A DNA stretch of 64,000 bases from Brachionus koreanus (taxonomy: Eukaryota; Rotifera; Eurotatoria; Ploima; Brachionidae), in the NCBI GenBank assembly GCA_016987375.1, contig PJRA01000444.1:667971-731970 (forward strand), read 5' to 3'. The notes under the pieces are model-generated. The model was not told the origin of the DNA, ran no database searches, and saw only the letters and a list, made by a program, of their open reading frames with translations. The position numbers were made by a program, and so were the translations under genes. Positions 38,001 to 58,100 of this stretch are shown one piece after another; position 1 is the stretch's first letter, and the number at the start of each line of letters is the position of its first letter.

Positions 38001-38037
38001 CAAGCAAAGCTACTATTACTATTTTAAATGCTTTTTT

Positions 38038-38044
<7 letters not shown>

Positions 38045-38076
<32 letters not shown>
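38045..38076. repeat. TC microsatellite upstream of RasGAP
   Basis: About 16 uninterrupted CT repeats within a longer pyrimidine tract, 230 nt upstream of the RasGAP start codon. Confidence 0.95.
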
Positions 38077-38079
<3 letters not shown>

Positions 38080-38304
38080 CTCTTTTTTTTCTCTATCTTG
38101 CTCGTTCTTTCTTAATATTTTCTTTCAATTTTTAGCTCGCTCTCTATTATTCTAAAAATTTTAATCAATCAAAAATTTTAATTTTAAAAATTTATTCGAA
38201 ATTTTAGTGTTTTTGTTTTGATGTATTTTTTTATATTGCTTTTTTCGAATGTTTGTTTAAAAAAAAATTTTTCAAATTTTTATTATTAATTAAAAAAAAA
38301 CAAA

Positions 38305-41300
38305 ATGAATTTTAATTCGAATCAAAATGATCAAATAAATCAATCTGAATCAATTTTGCCCTCGTCGCCTTCGACTAATTGTCTCTCATCATACACAAAC
38401 GCGGACTTGCTTTATCACTTAAAGCAAAAACAGCAGCAACATTTGACCATAGTTCCCATAGACAAGGAGGCACCAAGTATAGACAAATGGTACCACGGTC
38501 GTTTGGACCGACAACGGGCCGAGCTGCTCCTTCGCGATCACAACAAATCAGGAAGCTTTTTAGTAAGAGAAAGTGAGAAAACATACGGTTCGTATGTTCT
38601 CAGTTACTTATCACTAACTTCTGTCATTCACCATTTCAAGTAAGAATCATTAAATATTTTTTAAACATGTTTATTAATTACATATTTTGAAGAATCACTG
38701 CCGTCCTCGGCGACTATTACATTGGTGGTCGCCAATTCGACAAAATCGACACTTTAATAAGCTATTACATGCACTATTCAGAGCTTCTTAAGGGCGAAAA
38801 GCTTGTCGAGCCTGTACCTCCAAGCCGAGTATGTCATCTGGAGAGATTTTGCGTGAGCGTCAAAGCCTTTAGTCGTCCGAACAGATTAGATTTTGATCTA
38901 ATAAAAAATTTTGACATGATGAATGAAGAGGATGATATTTTGTACATAGAAAAGATAGGCGAACTTTTTAGAGTCTATGCTGAAATTGGAGACGGAGAAT
39001 GGATGTGGGCTCAAGCATGTAAAAATAACGAATACGGCTTGCTTAAAGCCGATTGTGTCAGATATGTGGTAAGTTTAAATAAATGACCGATTTGTTTTGT
39101 CGCCTACTTAAACCTCTTACACACACACGTTTTAAATAAGTGTTCAAATATTTACCATTTCAAAACCAACTAGAATAAATTATGTGTCAAAATAGTTTAC
39201 CTTTTTCTTTTTCTTACCTTTAAATTTTAATTTTTTAGCTAAAAAAAATTATAAATAATAAAAAAACATTTTTTTTTCTTTTTTTTTAAATGATTTTTTG
39301 TCTTCTTACCGGATAATTTTTTCTTACACAAGGATGATGAAAAAATACATGAATTTGAGCCTTGGTTTTATTCGAATATAGCAAAAGAAGAAATTGTTCC
39401 AATTCTTACTAATGGTATGCTGTTTGTTTATTTAGCAATAATCTAATTTAGCATTCTAGACGACAGTCTCGAAGGCGTTAGATAAAATTTACTCGCTAGA
39501 ATGCCAAAATAGACTTATTTAGAAATCTACTTTAGAATACATTTTTTATTTTTAACTGTTTATTTTTTTTTTGATTTATTTATTCAGCGGGCAAATACAG
39601 TTATTTAGTTCGACCAAGCGAACAGTCACCTGGAGATTTCACTCTATTTTTCCTAGCTGACAAGTCAGTGCACCGTTTTCGGATAACTGGATGCCAAACG
39701 GGCTCAATCAAGCACTTTCACATCGGAGGACGAGACTATACAAGCATTAGTGCCATAGTTCAGCGATACATGAACGAGGACATCACCGAAGGCTTTCGTT
39801 TGAGCAAAGTGGCACATCGACGTGCCGAAAACTATCCTCAGGATTTTTCGGTCATCAGGGACACGACCAATCAAAAATCAACACTTAGAATGAGTCTATG
39901 CAGAGACATTTGTTTTACGAACAATATAGACATGGTCAAAAAACACAATTCGTTCGTGTATGAAGAAAATATGCGCGCCAAAAACCAAGAGTCTTACTCG
40001 AACGGTCTTAGTATGAGCCTGAACGAGTCATCGCTCAAATCGGCCGTTTCCATAGCCAATCCGAGCCAAAACTCGAACAAATTATTCAGTTTTCGTCTGA
40101 ATCGTTCTAAAATGAACGAAAAAAATCAAATTAAATCTCAAGCATCTATAAACGAGCCTAATTTGGAGATAAAAAATTCAATCATGTCTAAATCGTTGTC
40201 ATCTCCGCTAACATTCAGCAATTTAAACAAGAATGAATTTTATCCAGACACAATATTGAAGGCCTTTTCGTCTTCATCTTCTTCTTTTAATAAATCAAAC
40301 GAGCCTAGTCAATCGAACAGTTCAAACAGCTCAAATCAGGCAAATTTAGACAATTTTACTCGAAAAAAAAAAATAATCCTTAAAGGATACCTTAATAAGT
40401 ACAGTAAGTTTTTTTTTCTATTTATTTGATTTTTTTTGCTTTTTTTTTTCAGCATCAACCTACGCTTTTAGTTTTTTTTTTTGCTAAGTATTATTTTTCT
40501 CATTAAAAATACTGACTTGAAATCTAAATTAAGAATTTTATAAAGTTTTTTGTTTTCTCAATGTAAGACGTGGTTCGAACACAATTAATTATTTTTTTCT
40601 TTCTAAATTTAAATCATAACCTTCGTACCTAAAAATTTAATAGAGACCCATTTTTTTTTGCTAAACAAACAAAAAAATCCATTAACAAATTTTGTATTTT
40701 AGTCGAAAAATCAAAAAAGTGGAAACCGTACTGGTTCTCGTTGAATCAAACTGACCAACAATTGTTTTTTTTCTCGGATGAAAAAGTAATTACAATACAT
40801 TATTTTTATTTTTTTAAATGAAAATAATTTTTTTCATATTTAGAAAATAAAAGAAAAAGGACTGATTGATTTGAGCTATGGATTCTATTACCCTTTAGAC
40901 GACTCTTTTTTTAATAGGTAACTATTTTTTTAAGAGAATAGCCACGTTTAAAATTTATGGTTATTTAGAAAAAAATTAAAATTTATAAGCATAGATAGTT
41001 AAATATAAAAATAGTAAAACCCTAAGTTCTTGAATTTTTCTGATTTTCAAATTAAATTAAAGTGATACAAAAGTAAAAAAGTATAAAGTAAAAAATTGCT
41101 TTTAATCTATTAGATATAGAAAAAAAATTTCCTTCTGACAAGAATGAAAATGTTTTTTTTGATGAACAAACAATTAATGAGCAAATTATTAAAATTTTTT
41201 TAATTTTTAGAATAAATCACCTTGAATCCTGCCTCATTTTAGCACTAGTAGACAAAAGTTAATAATAACAATGATATTAATAAAATAAAGCAAAATTATT

Positions 41301-42822
41301 TTTTCTATAAAATGTCGGAAATATTTGCTTTTGTACTATTTATTTACTATCATTAATTATGTTGGTAAAAAAAACGATTAATCTTCAATTAAAATCTAAT
41401 TTCCTCTCTCAAGCATATCTTTTTTATTACGTATTTTCAAAAATTGGTTTAGCAAAATACCAATTTTTAATCTATCATCTTTCAAATTTTTTAAATCGGT
41501 CTTTGTTGAAGTAAAGAAAAGACAAAAATATGAATTAAAGAAATCTTAAAGTTTTTAGTAGATCAATTAAACCAAAATAATTTAAAATTTTGTATCATTT
41601 ACTTTGTAATGTGTTGCATTAACAGCACAAAAAGTTTAAATAAAAAAAAACTAACAAGACTAGAAGAAACGAAAAGTAGTTAAAATTAAACAATTTTGTT
41701 GTAAAATTTGCTCAATTTAATTCAAGAATAAAAATATAATAACTTTATATTTTAATAGAAATAAAAGAAAATTATTAAATTAATTATATAGGTCACTATT
41801 TTCAATAAAAAAAATTTAAATTGTTCAACTAATTAATTAACAGATATTAAAATACATGAATATATTCCAGCTGGAAAATGATTAAAAATTTTTTCTCTTT
41901 TATCCATAATTTCAAGAAATTTTTAGTTAAAAAAAATTCCAAGCAGATATGAATGAAATTTCATATGTATGTAGAATTGATTTAACTTTTTTTTTAAATT
42001 AATAAAAAATCAAAATTGATCAACATTGTGTAATGTCCTTTGATATATTATTTTAATAAATAATAAAATATTTTATTTTAATTTTTATTAGGTTTTTTTA
42101 TTTTTAAATAAAAATGTAAATAAAGATTAAAATACCATTGTATTCCAAACTGATAAGTTACATCTTTTCAAATTAAATAAATTCGTAATAATTTTGAATA
42201 AATATTTTTTTATTTTTAGAAAAAAAAAATAGAAAAATGATATTAATTTGTGAGAAAAACTAATCTATTTAGACAGAGTTCTACTTTTTTGAATTAAATT
42301 ATTTAGCAATATTTGTTAAAAAATAAAAAGAAATTTATTAAATAAAATAAAAACAAAATTCTATTAGATTTTAAATAATTTTTATTTTTTAGATCGTACT
42401 GTTTCCAAATTGTTATTCATTCGCTTGGCAGTGGACAAAGCATGAACGGTACAAGTATGAGTGGAGCCATGGTACATTATTTGTGCGCCGAGAACCTAAA
42501 GTCATTTAAAGAATGGACTGAGCACATTCGTCCATTGTGCAATCCCATACAATACAATCCATTTGTTTGCCGACCGTTTATGTCCAATTCATCTTCGTCT
42601 CTTTCACTCAGCTCGTCTAGTTCGTCCTCGTCGCCTCTCAACACATCACTAATCAAGACTGAGCAAAATTATCGCATTCTTCGCACTCTAAATGTCGACA
42701 TACACGAGGCGCGTAACGTATGCTTTTCGTCCAAGTTTAAGTCAAGTCCGACCGAGTCGAGTAACGGCCAAATTCTCAACACTATTATAAATAACAATAT
42801 AAATAATTATAATAGTAATAAT

Positions 42823-42861
<39 letters not shown>

Positions 42862-44691
42862 CTAATAATGAATTGTCACGGCGGCTCACTTCCCAAATAT
42901 CACAAAGACAACATGTATTATTGTTTGTTAATGTTTAACAGCGAAGCTATAGTCGCTTCGACTCGGCCCAATTGTTGCCAAAATCCGAGTCAAACAACGG
43001 CCGGCGACGAAGAATCAATGTGCAAGTATTCAATATGGGACGATTCGTTTTTTTTTGATAATTTACCTCTAGATGTCAAAGAGCTTAAAATTTGTCTTCT
43101 TGTAATAGCCAAGCCGAGCAATTTTTCCTCATCGTTTGTACATAATTTAAAAAAATTAAACAACTCGAACAAGATGCTCGATCCGATGTTGCTGGGCAGT
43201 GTAAACATTCGTTTAGAGGACTTGATGAACAAAGGTCAATGCGAATCGTGGTACACGGTCGAACCGGCTGTGAACACCAAGACCGACTATGAGCTTAGTC
43301 AATGTTCGATTAGAATTAAAATTCGCTTTTGTGAAGAAAAAATCTACTTGAACAAAAATTACTACAAAAAATTAAGCTCATATTTGCTAGACGAAAACGA
43401 GCACAAGAATATAAGTGTGTTGTACGAGCAGATCATACCGTCTAGCGAGCGATCTCATTTTGTGCAAGCACTACTAAGACTGTTTATAGTTAAAAATAAG
43501 CTTATTGACATGCTCAAGTCATTTTTGCAAACGGACATCGATCGATGTTCCGATTTGTCGACATTGTTTAGGCCGGCTACGTGCTCTACATCGCTTATGG
43601 ACCAATACATGCGGGTTAGATGCGACGATTTTTTGCACAAAGTAGTCGAAGAGCCGCTAGTGCGAATATTTGCTCAAAATGGCCATGGATGCAAATCGTT
43701 CGAGCTCGATCCAACCAAATGTCCGGACCCACAACAACGCGAACAAAATTTATTCAATTTTCAAGTGGCCCTAAAAGACTTGATCAATTCTATTTGCAAT
43801 CAAAACTCGGTCGATTTATTTCCCAACGAGCTTAAGCACATATTCTATTTAATTAAACACAATGTTCATCTAAAATGGATTGAACAAGACAATATGGCAT
43901 CAGACGATAAACTAATTAAAGTCTATTGTGTGTCGGCATTTGTTTTTTTGCGTTTATTGTGTCCAGCATTGCTCAATCCGAAAAATTTTGGTCTCAAATT
44001 TTTTTCCAATCGTCACTTATACAGAGCCAAAAATACTGATTTTAACTATTATGACATAGCTAATCAATTTTCGGTATTTTCGCCCACGTTCATGTTCACT
44101 CTGAGTCCGAGTCCGAGCAGTCTAATTGCCAATTCGAGCTCGAGTCTTTCCTTGTTCAATCAAAGCTCGCATCAAGTAAATTGTTTCAATGTAAGCTCGT
44201 TGCTAGCCGGCTCAAATTCGTCATCGAGTTCGGCCGGTGTACAAAGCGTTTCTTTCTACGAAAGACACATAAAACTTTTGGCCAAAGTGCTGCAAACACT
44301 AGCCAATATGACTGAGTGCAAAGAGCCGTTCATGATGCCATTGTCCGACTTTTTGAGTTCGAACAAGCCTAATATAATCAAGTTTATTGAGGATATTTCG
44401 AATGTGACCGAGTTCGAGGTGGACTACATGGAGTTGAGCGACATGGACGAGGACGCGGACGACTCGAGCGAGCCCGAGAGCATCGGCAGACGCTTCGAAA
44501 TAAAAACTCAGTTCGAGAACGCTTCTTGTAAATACTTGGCCATTTTGAATCGTCTTCTTTATTCATTTATACCTCAAATGAAAAGCTATGTTCAAAATCT
44601 AGATACTCGAAAGGACGAAGCTAGCGAAGACGCTATTCTGGCCAATAGTATCGAACGCCTAATAAACATACTAAATGATATAAATAAATGA
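38305..44691 (+). CDS. RASA1: p120 RasGAP (RASA1): SH2-SH3-SH2-PH-C2-RasGAP
   Basis: Exons 38305-38639, 38693-39068, 39333-39414, 39588-40403, 40703-40785, 40844-40917 and 42393-44691, all in phase, give 1354 residues (human about 1047). The first SH2 starts at KWYHGRL (residue 61) with FLVRES. The SH3 ends with the GEWMWAQA and YGLLKADCVRYV strands. The second SH2 has YLVRPSEQSPGDF. A Ser/Asn-rich linker follows, then a PH domain (KKWKPYWFSLN ... LKSFKEW, exons 5-7), a C2-like segment and the GAP domain. The GAP domain retains the arginine finger in TLFRPATCSTSL and the FLRLLCPALLNP motif. The protein stimulates Ras GTP hydrolysis downstream of phosphotyrosine receptors. Oddities are an Asn tract from an AAT repeat and a Ser-rich insertion inside the GAP domain. 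Intron 6 is 1475 nt. Confidence 0.93.
40918..42392 (+). other. Intron 6 of RasGAP
   Basis: 1475-nt AT-rich intron interrupting the PH domain. Donor GTAACT at 40918, acceptor AG at 42391-42392. No conserved element recognised. Confidence 0.8.
42820..42861 (+). repeat. AAT trinucleotide repeat coding for poly-Asn
   Basis: About a dozen near-perfect AAT codons in RasGAP exon 7, giving an asparagine tract in the C2-like region. A slippage-prone coding microsatellite. Confidence 0.95.
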
Positions 44692-47022
44692 TTTATTTGA
44701 TTTTGAGAGCAAAAATATCATACGGTTTTATGTATATTGGTATTTTATTCATACGTCCATAGTTTTATTATTATTCCGTAAACGTATTTTTAGAGATTTT
44801 ATAGGCAAAAAGTCTAGATTCCTTGAAATTTTAAAAATTAGTTTTTTTTTCTTTTAATTTAAAAATTTTAATTTTTTTTTCTTTTCATCATCTCTCTCTC
44901 TCTCTCTTTTTTTTTTGTTAGAATTTCACCGCGGCAAATATCTCATTTTAAATTTTAACCATACTGATAATTTTTTTCATTTCTTTATTGGCCAAGACTT
45001 CGGATAAGGTGCTACAGAGAGTGTATGTATTTATATTTATTATTTTACCGAACTTGAAAAAAAATATATTAAAATTTAAATTGGTTTTCGTTTCTTTTTT
45101 TTTTGTGATGAGAATTTTTTTTTCAATTTTTTTTGTAAGCAATTAATTTAACAAAAAAAAATTTTATCTTTTTTATTTTAATAATAATAAATTTTAATTT
45201 TTTCTTTTCTATGTAATAATAATGATAATTAATTTAAGAGAAAATATTTTAATAAAATTCTATAGCAAAAATTTTAAATTTAAACAAAAAATAAAATAAA
45301 AAATTAAAACCAAATTTTTTTATCAACAAACATTACTCTTGTCGTTTTTTTGTTTTTTTTTTGTTAATTTACTCCTTGAATTATATTATGCGCACATTTG
45401 TTTTTTCTAGACAAAATTAATGATATTTATTTAGCTGGTTTTGTAGGCGTCTTTTTTTTGATTTGTTTAAATTGAGTGAGTATAGCTAAGACTGTAATTG
45501 CAAATTTCAATTATATGATATCAAGCTCAAGCGAAATTATTTTTCGTAGGTGTTTTGATTGAGATTTAAATAATTTTAGTATAAACTTGATCTAAACGTT
45601 TTTACTAAATTTATTTCTAAAAATTTTTTAAGAAGAAGCTTTTTTAGCTTAAAATGATAAAACCTTTAAAAAATATGTATCAAATTAAATTTTCTATTTT
45701 TGCCTCGATGTATTTATAAATAGATTATTTATCTTAACTCAATTGACTAAAGAATAAGATAAGTGATATTTTTATTTTATTCATGTTGCAAAATAAATAG
45801 CTACTTTTACTAGAATAAATAGATAAATTTTAAATTTAGTAACATTTTGATAAAGTTTAGCAAAATATTATATAATTGCTAAGCAAACATGAGCAAAATA
45901 AAACAAAACAAAATAATTTAATCTTGAATTATTAAAATTTGAAAAAAAATTAGCGTAAATATTAATCAATTACCGAAATTCTTCTAGACTAATTCATCTG
46001 CATTTTAATAAACCTTATTCCCTTGTTCGATATTTGCAGCCTAATAAGCCAAAATACAGCTTTGGCGAATGCATTTAAATAGCATTTCGCCATGTTTAAA
46101 TACTTCAAAAGAAAATTATTTATTGAAAATAAATTACATGACTTTTTGGTAAAATTGAAAATTTTTGTCTTTATATTTCTATGAATTTTAAAAGATAAAT
46201 TAATTCAAATTTACAAATTAAACTATAAAATATTGCTTAATGTAAACCATTTAAAATGTTACTTTTTCTGTTTATAGATGTTTATTGATGACACTCATTT
46301 GCAAATAAGCAAATAATTGTTTTATTACTTCAAAGCCCTCAGTAAAAGAATATTCTTGAAGTAGCTTCAAGACCTGAAGATCGTTTACAAACAGTTTAAA
46401 TTTAGCAATCCAAAATATGAACGCATAAATTTTCAAATCAAATGGAAAAAAATCAACTTATTTTATGAATTAGTGTAAAATATTTTAGCTGAATTGATAC
46501 CTTTAAATAAAATATAAATGAAAACTTTACTTTTCTTTATCTTTAAGACTAAAAAATATTGTATTTCATTTCTTCTCGTTAAAGAAAGAAATATCTTGTA
46601 TGTAAAAATTGCTGAGTAAAATTAACAAAACTACAAGTCAGAGAACAGACCTTGCTAAATTTAACATCATTATCGTTTATCAAAAGAAATTTGCCTTAGA
46701 TAAATTTTTAACAAAATAAAATTAAGACTGAAACTAGAATAAAGTAGTCCAAGACAAGCTCCAATACATTTCAAAAATAATTCAATACTAAAAGAAATAA
46801 ATCTCTTAAATTATCAAAAAATAAAATTTGATTTTTAATTAATATTTGTTAATTTTTAAATAATTGTTAATTTTTTATAACACTTTCTACATTTATTTCA
46901 AAAAAAAAATCATCATTAATAAAAATAAAAAATAATTAAACCTAAAAATATTTTAATTAAACATTTCCTAAAATTCGAAACAAAAAAATAAAGTTATAAT
47001 GATAGTCTGAATTTGATTTTAA
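44692..47022. other. Convergent spacer between RasGAP and ABCC transporter
   Basis: 2.3 kb AT-rich region with TC-rich tracts (44888-44908). Should contain both 3' UTRs. No gene or transposon recognised. Confidence 0.55.
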
Positions 47023-52993
<5,971 letters not shown>

Positions 52994-55141
52994 TATTTCT
53001 GTGCTAAAATATCAACATACATAAAAATAATACAAACGGTATAATTTGAAATCTATGTGTAAATTAGAAAAAAATTAAATATTTCTGGCATAATTCGATT
53101 TTAAAGCGATATACTAGATTGACTATATCGCTCTTGTTATTTTCTCTTATTTAATACTAGAGTAAAGGAATTGCTTACGAATCATTTCTATAATTATGCT
53201 GAATTTTTAGAATCTCTACTTTTGTTTCAAAAGCATGGTAACAATTTAACGACTAGCGTTAGAAAATATAAGCTTCATTTATTTGGCGCCTTGAAAATCG
53301 ATTTGTTTATTATTTTCATTTCTCTTATTTACATTAAACACAAATGAAAAATAAAAAATATTTCTAACAAGCAAATGTTTTATGTCTGTATAATTTTCTA
53401 GAGTAAAAAATATTTTACTAAATTTATCCAGCTTTTATACCTGAAATTTTTTGAAAAGTGTCGATGTCATTTAAAAATTGAATAATTTAAACTTACTATT
53501 AGAAAAAAATAGGTAAATATATCAGCAAAAAATATGCTTTGTCATTTATTAATTGATTAGAAATTGCTTAATATTTTGAAAAAAAAATTTAATATTAGTA
53601 AGCTACGTTTGTAAAAATTCGTAAAATTTAAAAAAAAAATCATTTATATTTATTATTTAATGCCTTCTAAAATAATCTATGAATTTTAAGAATTAAAATA
53701 TTTGAAAATTATGTAATTTTTTAATTAGCTCTGAAAATTTATGTGATTTGATCATCTTTATTATTTAAAAAATAAATTAGTGTTTTTAAAAGAATAAACT
53801 TTCAATAAAAAAGTTTTTAGTTATTTAGTGATGTGTCATATTCCTATTTTCTAAATTTGAAATAAAAAAGTTTATTATTTTTTAAATTTAATTTAATTTA
53901 AAATTTTTATTTGATTATTTGAGAAATTCAAATTCTAAAATTTAATTTATCAAAATATTATTTACTTAATTATATCGAAAAATAATAATACCCTTGCTCC
54001 GCTGGTCTTCGGCTTTTGCTTATTTTATTACTATGATTAGGCTCCTTTAAAAATTTTGAATGATTCTAATTTTATTTTAATTTTTTAAATTACCTCAAGT
54101 CATTTTTGAAACATTTTAGAGAATTTTTTATTGAAAAAATTTGATAATCTGTATTAAAAAAATTTTATTATTAAAAATTTTAAAAAATTAAATTATCAAT
54201 TAAAATGTTAAGTGTATAGTGAATTAGTTAAGTAATAGAGCCTTGAGATTTAAACAATATAATTAAAAATCTTTAGATTTTTAAACACTAAATTTAGCAA
54301 TTATTTTCTAAATGAAATTTTAATGTCTCATTTAAGGTATTTTTATTTTAAAATAATAATCAGTATAAACTAAAAAAATTTAAAAATTCATAGATATAAA
54401 TTAAATGTCTTCGTCAAATTAATTCAATTAGGTTTAAATAATATTTCAAATATTAACTTGATGAAAATGTAAATAATTTGTCTTAAACAAGATAATTCTA
54501 ATAAATGAATAACTAATTAAAATTAAAAGTGAGAAAAAATTATTTAAATTAAAAATTTTCAAAGAAAAATCATAGACTTTCTATTAAATGTAGAATTAGA
54601 AACAAGTCAAAATTATTTTTTTCAATTAGAGGGAATTTTTTTCCAAAACGTGCCAGTTAATATAAAAATTTAAATCAATTTTAAAAAGGATTTAATTTAA
54701 ATAACTAAAGACTAAAGAATTATAAATAAATCGTTCTTATTTAAAATTAGTAGTATTAACATATAATTTTGTCCAAATCAAAATTTCCAAAAAATTGGTT
54801 AAAAAAAATTATAACACGTCTTTTTTATTTCATTTTTTCTTTTGTACAAAATAAAAGATAACTTATTTAATTTTAAATTTACATTTAATGAAATTTACAT
54901 TTTTATTTTGAAAATCAAAACCTATACGTACTACCACAATTATCAACAAATTTTTATTATATCTTACTTGAGCCTATTAATTTTTATTCATTCAAGCATG
55001 ACACAACTTATAGCCGGCCCAATTTTCACTGAGCAATCTTTAAAATATCAACAAAATTTATTTGCTAAAAACTTACAAAATTTTGTGCTTTAAAAAATTT
55101 ATGTCCCATTTTCAATAAATTTATAAAGTCTAGATTTGACT
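52994..55141. other. Divergent spacer between ABCC and KY-like genes
   Basis: 2.1 kb AT-rich region expected to hold both promoters. A 252-bp open frame at 54842-55093 lacks any domain and has spacer-like composition, so it is not called. Nothing else recognised. Confidence 0.55.
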
Positions 55142-58100
55142 ATGTATCCAAATAAGCTTGACGCATACGAAGCTGAAATAGTGGAGGATATACCAGAACA
55201 ATTTGACTTGTCGCGCTACAAAAAATCCTCTTCAAAAAATCCGACACAAAGCTCTACTCTGCGAACAAGCAGCAACACATATCCACAGCCAGTCTTTCAA
55301 GGCCTAATGAGTCCCAATTACATATATCCACAAACAAATATACCACCCATAATTGGGCCTTATGCCAAGTACGACCAATCTTCGATGGCTAATCAAATAA
55401 AATCCCAGTATGACCATGCAGCCTACCAAATAATGCCGGCAAAAATTTCAAACACATCGGACTTGATGCCCAATCAAATGGCTCAGCCGCAACACCATTT
55501 ACAATTCAATGCCGGCTACCAGACCCTAAATCCGAACCAAAAAGTAATTCAACATCCTCCACAAAATCTAATTCCACACGTGCATCCACAACAGTTGATG
55601 TTTAATTTTATGAATCCTCAATTTGGTTCCTATGTTCCAACTAATGAATTTGAATCAATGCACATATCACAATATTCGCAAAATAAAAAGCCTCAAAAAA
55701 ATGTACCTGAAGTTGCTTCGGAGCCCAGTGATAAGGTTAGATATGGATCGGCGTTCAAGCCTGCTCGATCTGAGTCGGCTGGTCGTAAAAAAAATAGCTT
55801 TGAAGACAATGGTGACGATTTGTTTAGAAAGAAAGAGTATTTTTTAAAAGGGGGCGAAGATTTGGCATCCGCTTCGACTTCCAGTCTTGGTCGGGCAGAG
55901 ACCACACAGTCTATTCTAAAATCGAACACTAAGCCAAAAAAACAAGGAGTTACTTTTGATGAAAAACTAGAAGTATATGAGGTAAAAAATCCACATTATG
56001 GACTTGATGTTAAATCTGAAAAAAGAGAAATGAAACGAAAACGAAAAGACAAGCAAAAAGAGGAGGATATTGTTAACAAGACTAAATCGGAACTAAAAAC
56101 TAAAATCCAAAATCAAAATATGACACATTTTAATGTAAAAATTATATCGAATATTTTTTAAAAATTTTTTTTTGATATATTTTTTTAGTTCTATCAAAAA
56201 TCTTTGGTTTATAATGCGCTAGTTTTTTATGAAGAAAACTATTATCGAGCATCGGTGATAAGACTACAAGAAAAATTAAGAAATAACAAACCGGATGAAA
56301 AACTAAGAGATCAGCTTATTCAATCAATTGAGAAAGATAACCAAATGACTATTGACATAATTAAACATATACAAAAAGATTATATCACTAAACTTGAACC
56401 TTATTTGAATCAATATCAGGTAATTTTAATGTTTAATTTTAAAGTACAAACAATATTTCAAAACAATTTATTTTTTTTTTCATAAATTATGAATTTTATT
56501 TATTTAAAAAAAAGTTGAATATTTTAGATGAAAATTTTTATTTCTTTTTTAAAGTAAACTAGATTTGCTGATAGAGACTCTAACAGATTAAAAATAATAA
56601 GCCAAATTATTTTTTTTAATTTAACCTTTCATCCGTTTGAGCATAAAGCGTCTATACTAATCAATAGCAACTTTTTCTGCATGTGATTTTCATCATCTAT
56701 TTGCTAAATTTTTAGTTACTCACACATCATTTTTAAACTAGTGAGTTTAAAATTATCAATATCTAAATATCAAATAAAAAAATATAGCAAAATGATGGAC
56801 ATATGTAATGACCTGAGAGCTTTTAAAAACCTTATTCCAAATTTTTCTAAAATTTGAATTATTGTGAAAACATTGCTAAGAATTATTAATAATATTTTAT
56901 TTAATTATCGACTATTCAAGAAAATTATCTATTCTTAGCCATAAAAATAAGCAAAAATTAAAAATTTAATCAAAATGGGTGAAAAAATTTTGCGTTTTTT
57001 AAAAATAAATTAATAAATAAAAGGAATAGTTAGCTAATCTTCAAAAATAAACTAGTCTTTAGCTATCAGCGACCATTTCGATTCTCTCTATGGCTTTTGG
57101 AGCAAAAGCAAAAAACTCACGGCACTCTTCTTCAACTTGGTAAATATGTAATATGGTAAAATGAAGAAGTCTGTCAAATCATGAGGAAAAACTCTGCAAC
57201 ATCTGTTAGCTTTGTTAATCAAATTAAGGCCAATTTCCTAACAGATATCTTCGATTGTTATGTGTATTGGTCATTTGTCTTTAGGTCTTTTTTCTAATCA
57301 AAATTTAAATATTTTCATTTTAAGTTTTCATTTTATAAAATTGCTAAAATCAAAAATATTCAACCTTTTAAAAAATGAAAAATTCTATAACTCATAATAT
57401 CTAATATAAATTTTTTTATGAAAAATGCAAACATTTCTAAATAATCAAATATAATGGTTTCATAAAATTAAAAAACAAAATATTATTTTAAAACTATTTT
57501 AAGACAACTATTGATAAAGTTCATACAATTCCTGGAATGTATCAAGTACTTCAGAATGTGGCAAATACAATAAACTACTCTGAAATTATCAACTATCATA
57601 TAAATAAAGAATTTAGTGGCAGCCCGACTGGTCTGAGAAAAATACTCGGGCATGAAAGTCGAGCTGACCGATTGAATAATAATCAAATTCAAATAAAATC
57701 ACCATTACAACGCAAATCTGATCTCTTTATGCCAAAATTTGTAATTTCTGCTATAGATTCACATGTCAAAGATATTGGCATAGTTCATTTTAAAACAATT
57801 GTTGATTTAATATACAAATTAAATGAGGTATGTGATTGTAATTTGAATTTAGTCAGGTAATTATTGACACAAAATTTATTTTATTTGTTTAAATTTCAAT
57901 TTTTAAGATCTATTTATAAATATTTGTTAACTACTCAGTTAGAATCATTTAGACGAAACGATACAGGATCAATTATAATGAGAAATTATGACTTGGGAAT
58001 TGAGAGTACAAACACGATTTTTTCTAGATTGTGCAGGTAAAATATGATTAAATAAAAAATTGATTTTTTATTACATTATTTATTTTCTAGTTTTGCTGGT

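Larger units (their letters stand above)
30734..38304. other. 7.6 kb AT-rich spacer between divergent calpain-15 and RasGAP genes
   Basis: No gene was recognised. Contents: a MITE at 31847-32066, an 11-bp inverted repeat pair (32554-32564 and 32609-32619), an AT dinucleotide run near 33750-33775, local repeats of AATAATTATA around 35660-35705, a GC-richer patch at 34160-34215 with no frame, and a TC microsatellite near 38045-38076 in the presumed RasGAP 5' UTR or promoter. Confidence 0.6.

Noticed and set aside
37973..38155. Open frame across the CT microsatellite
   Set aside because: Ser/Leu repeats are produced by the CT tract; no coding evidence.
44384..44566. Arg/Ser/Pro-rich minus-strand frame inside RasGAP exon 7
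   Set aside because: Antisense of the GAP domain. Its composition simply mirrors the acidic E/D-rich coding strand.
54842..55093. 84-codon plus-strand frame upstream of the KY-like gene
   Set aside because: AT-spacer composition, no domain, no splice link to the gene 50 nt downstream.
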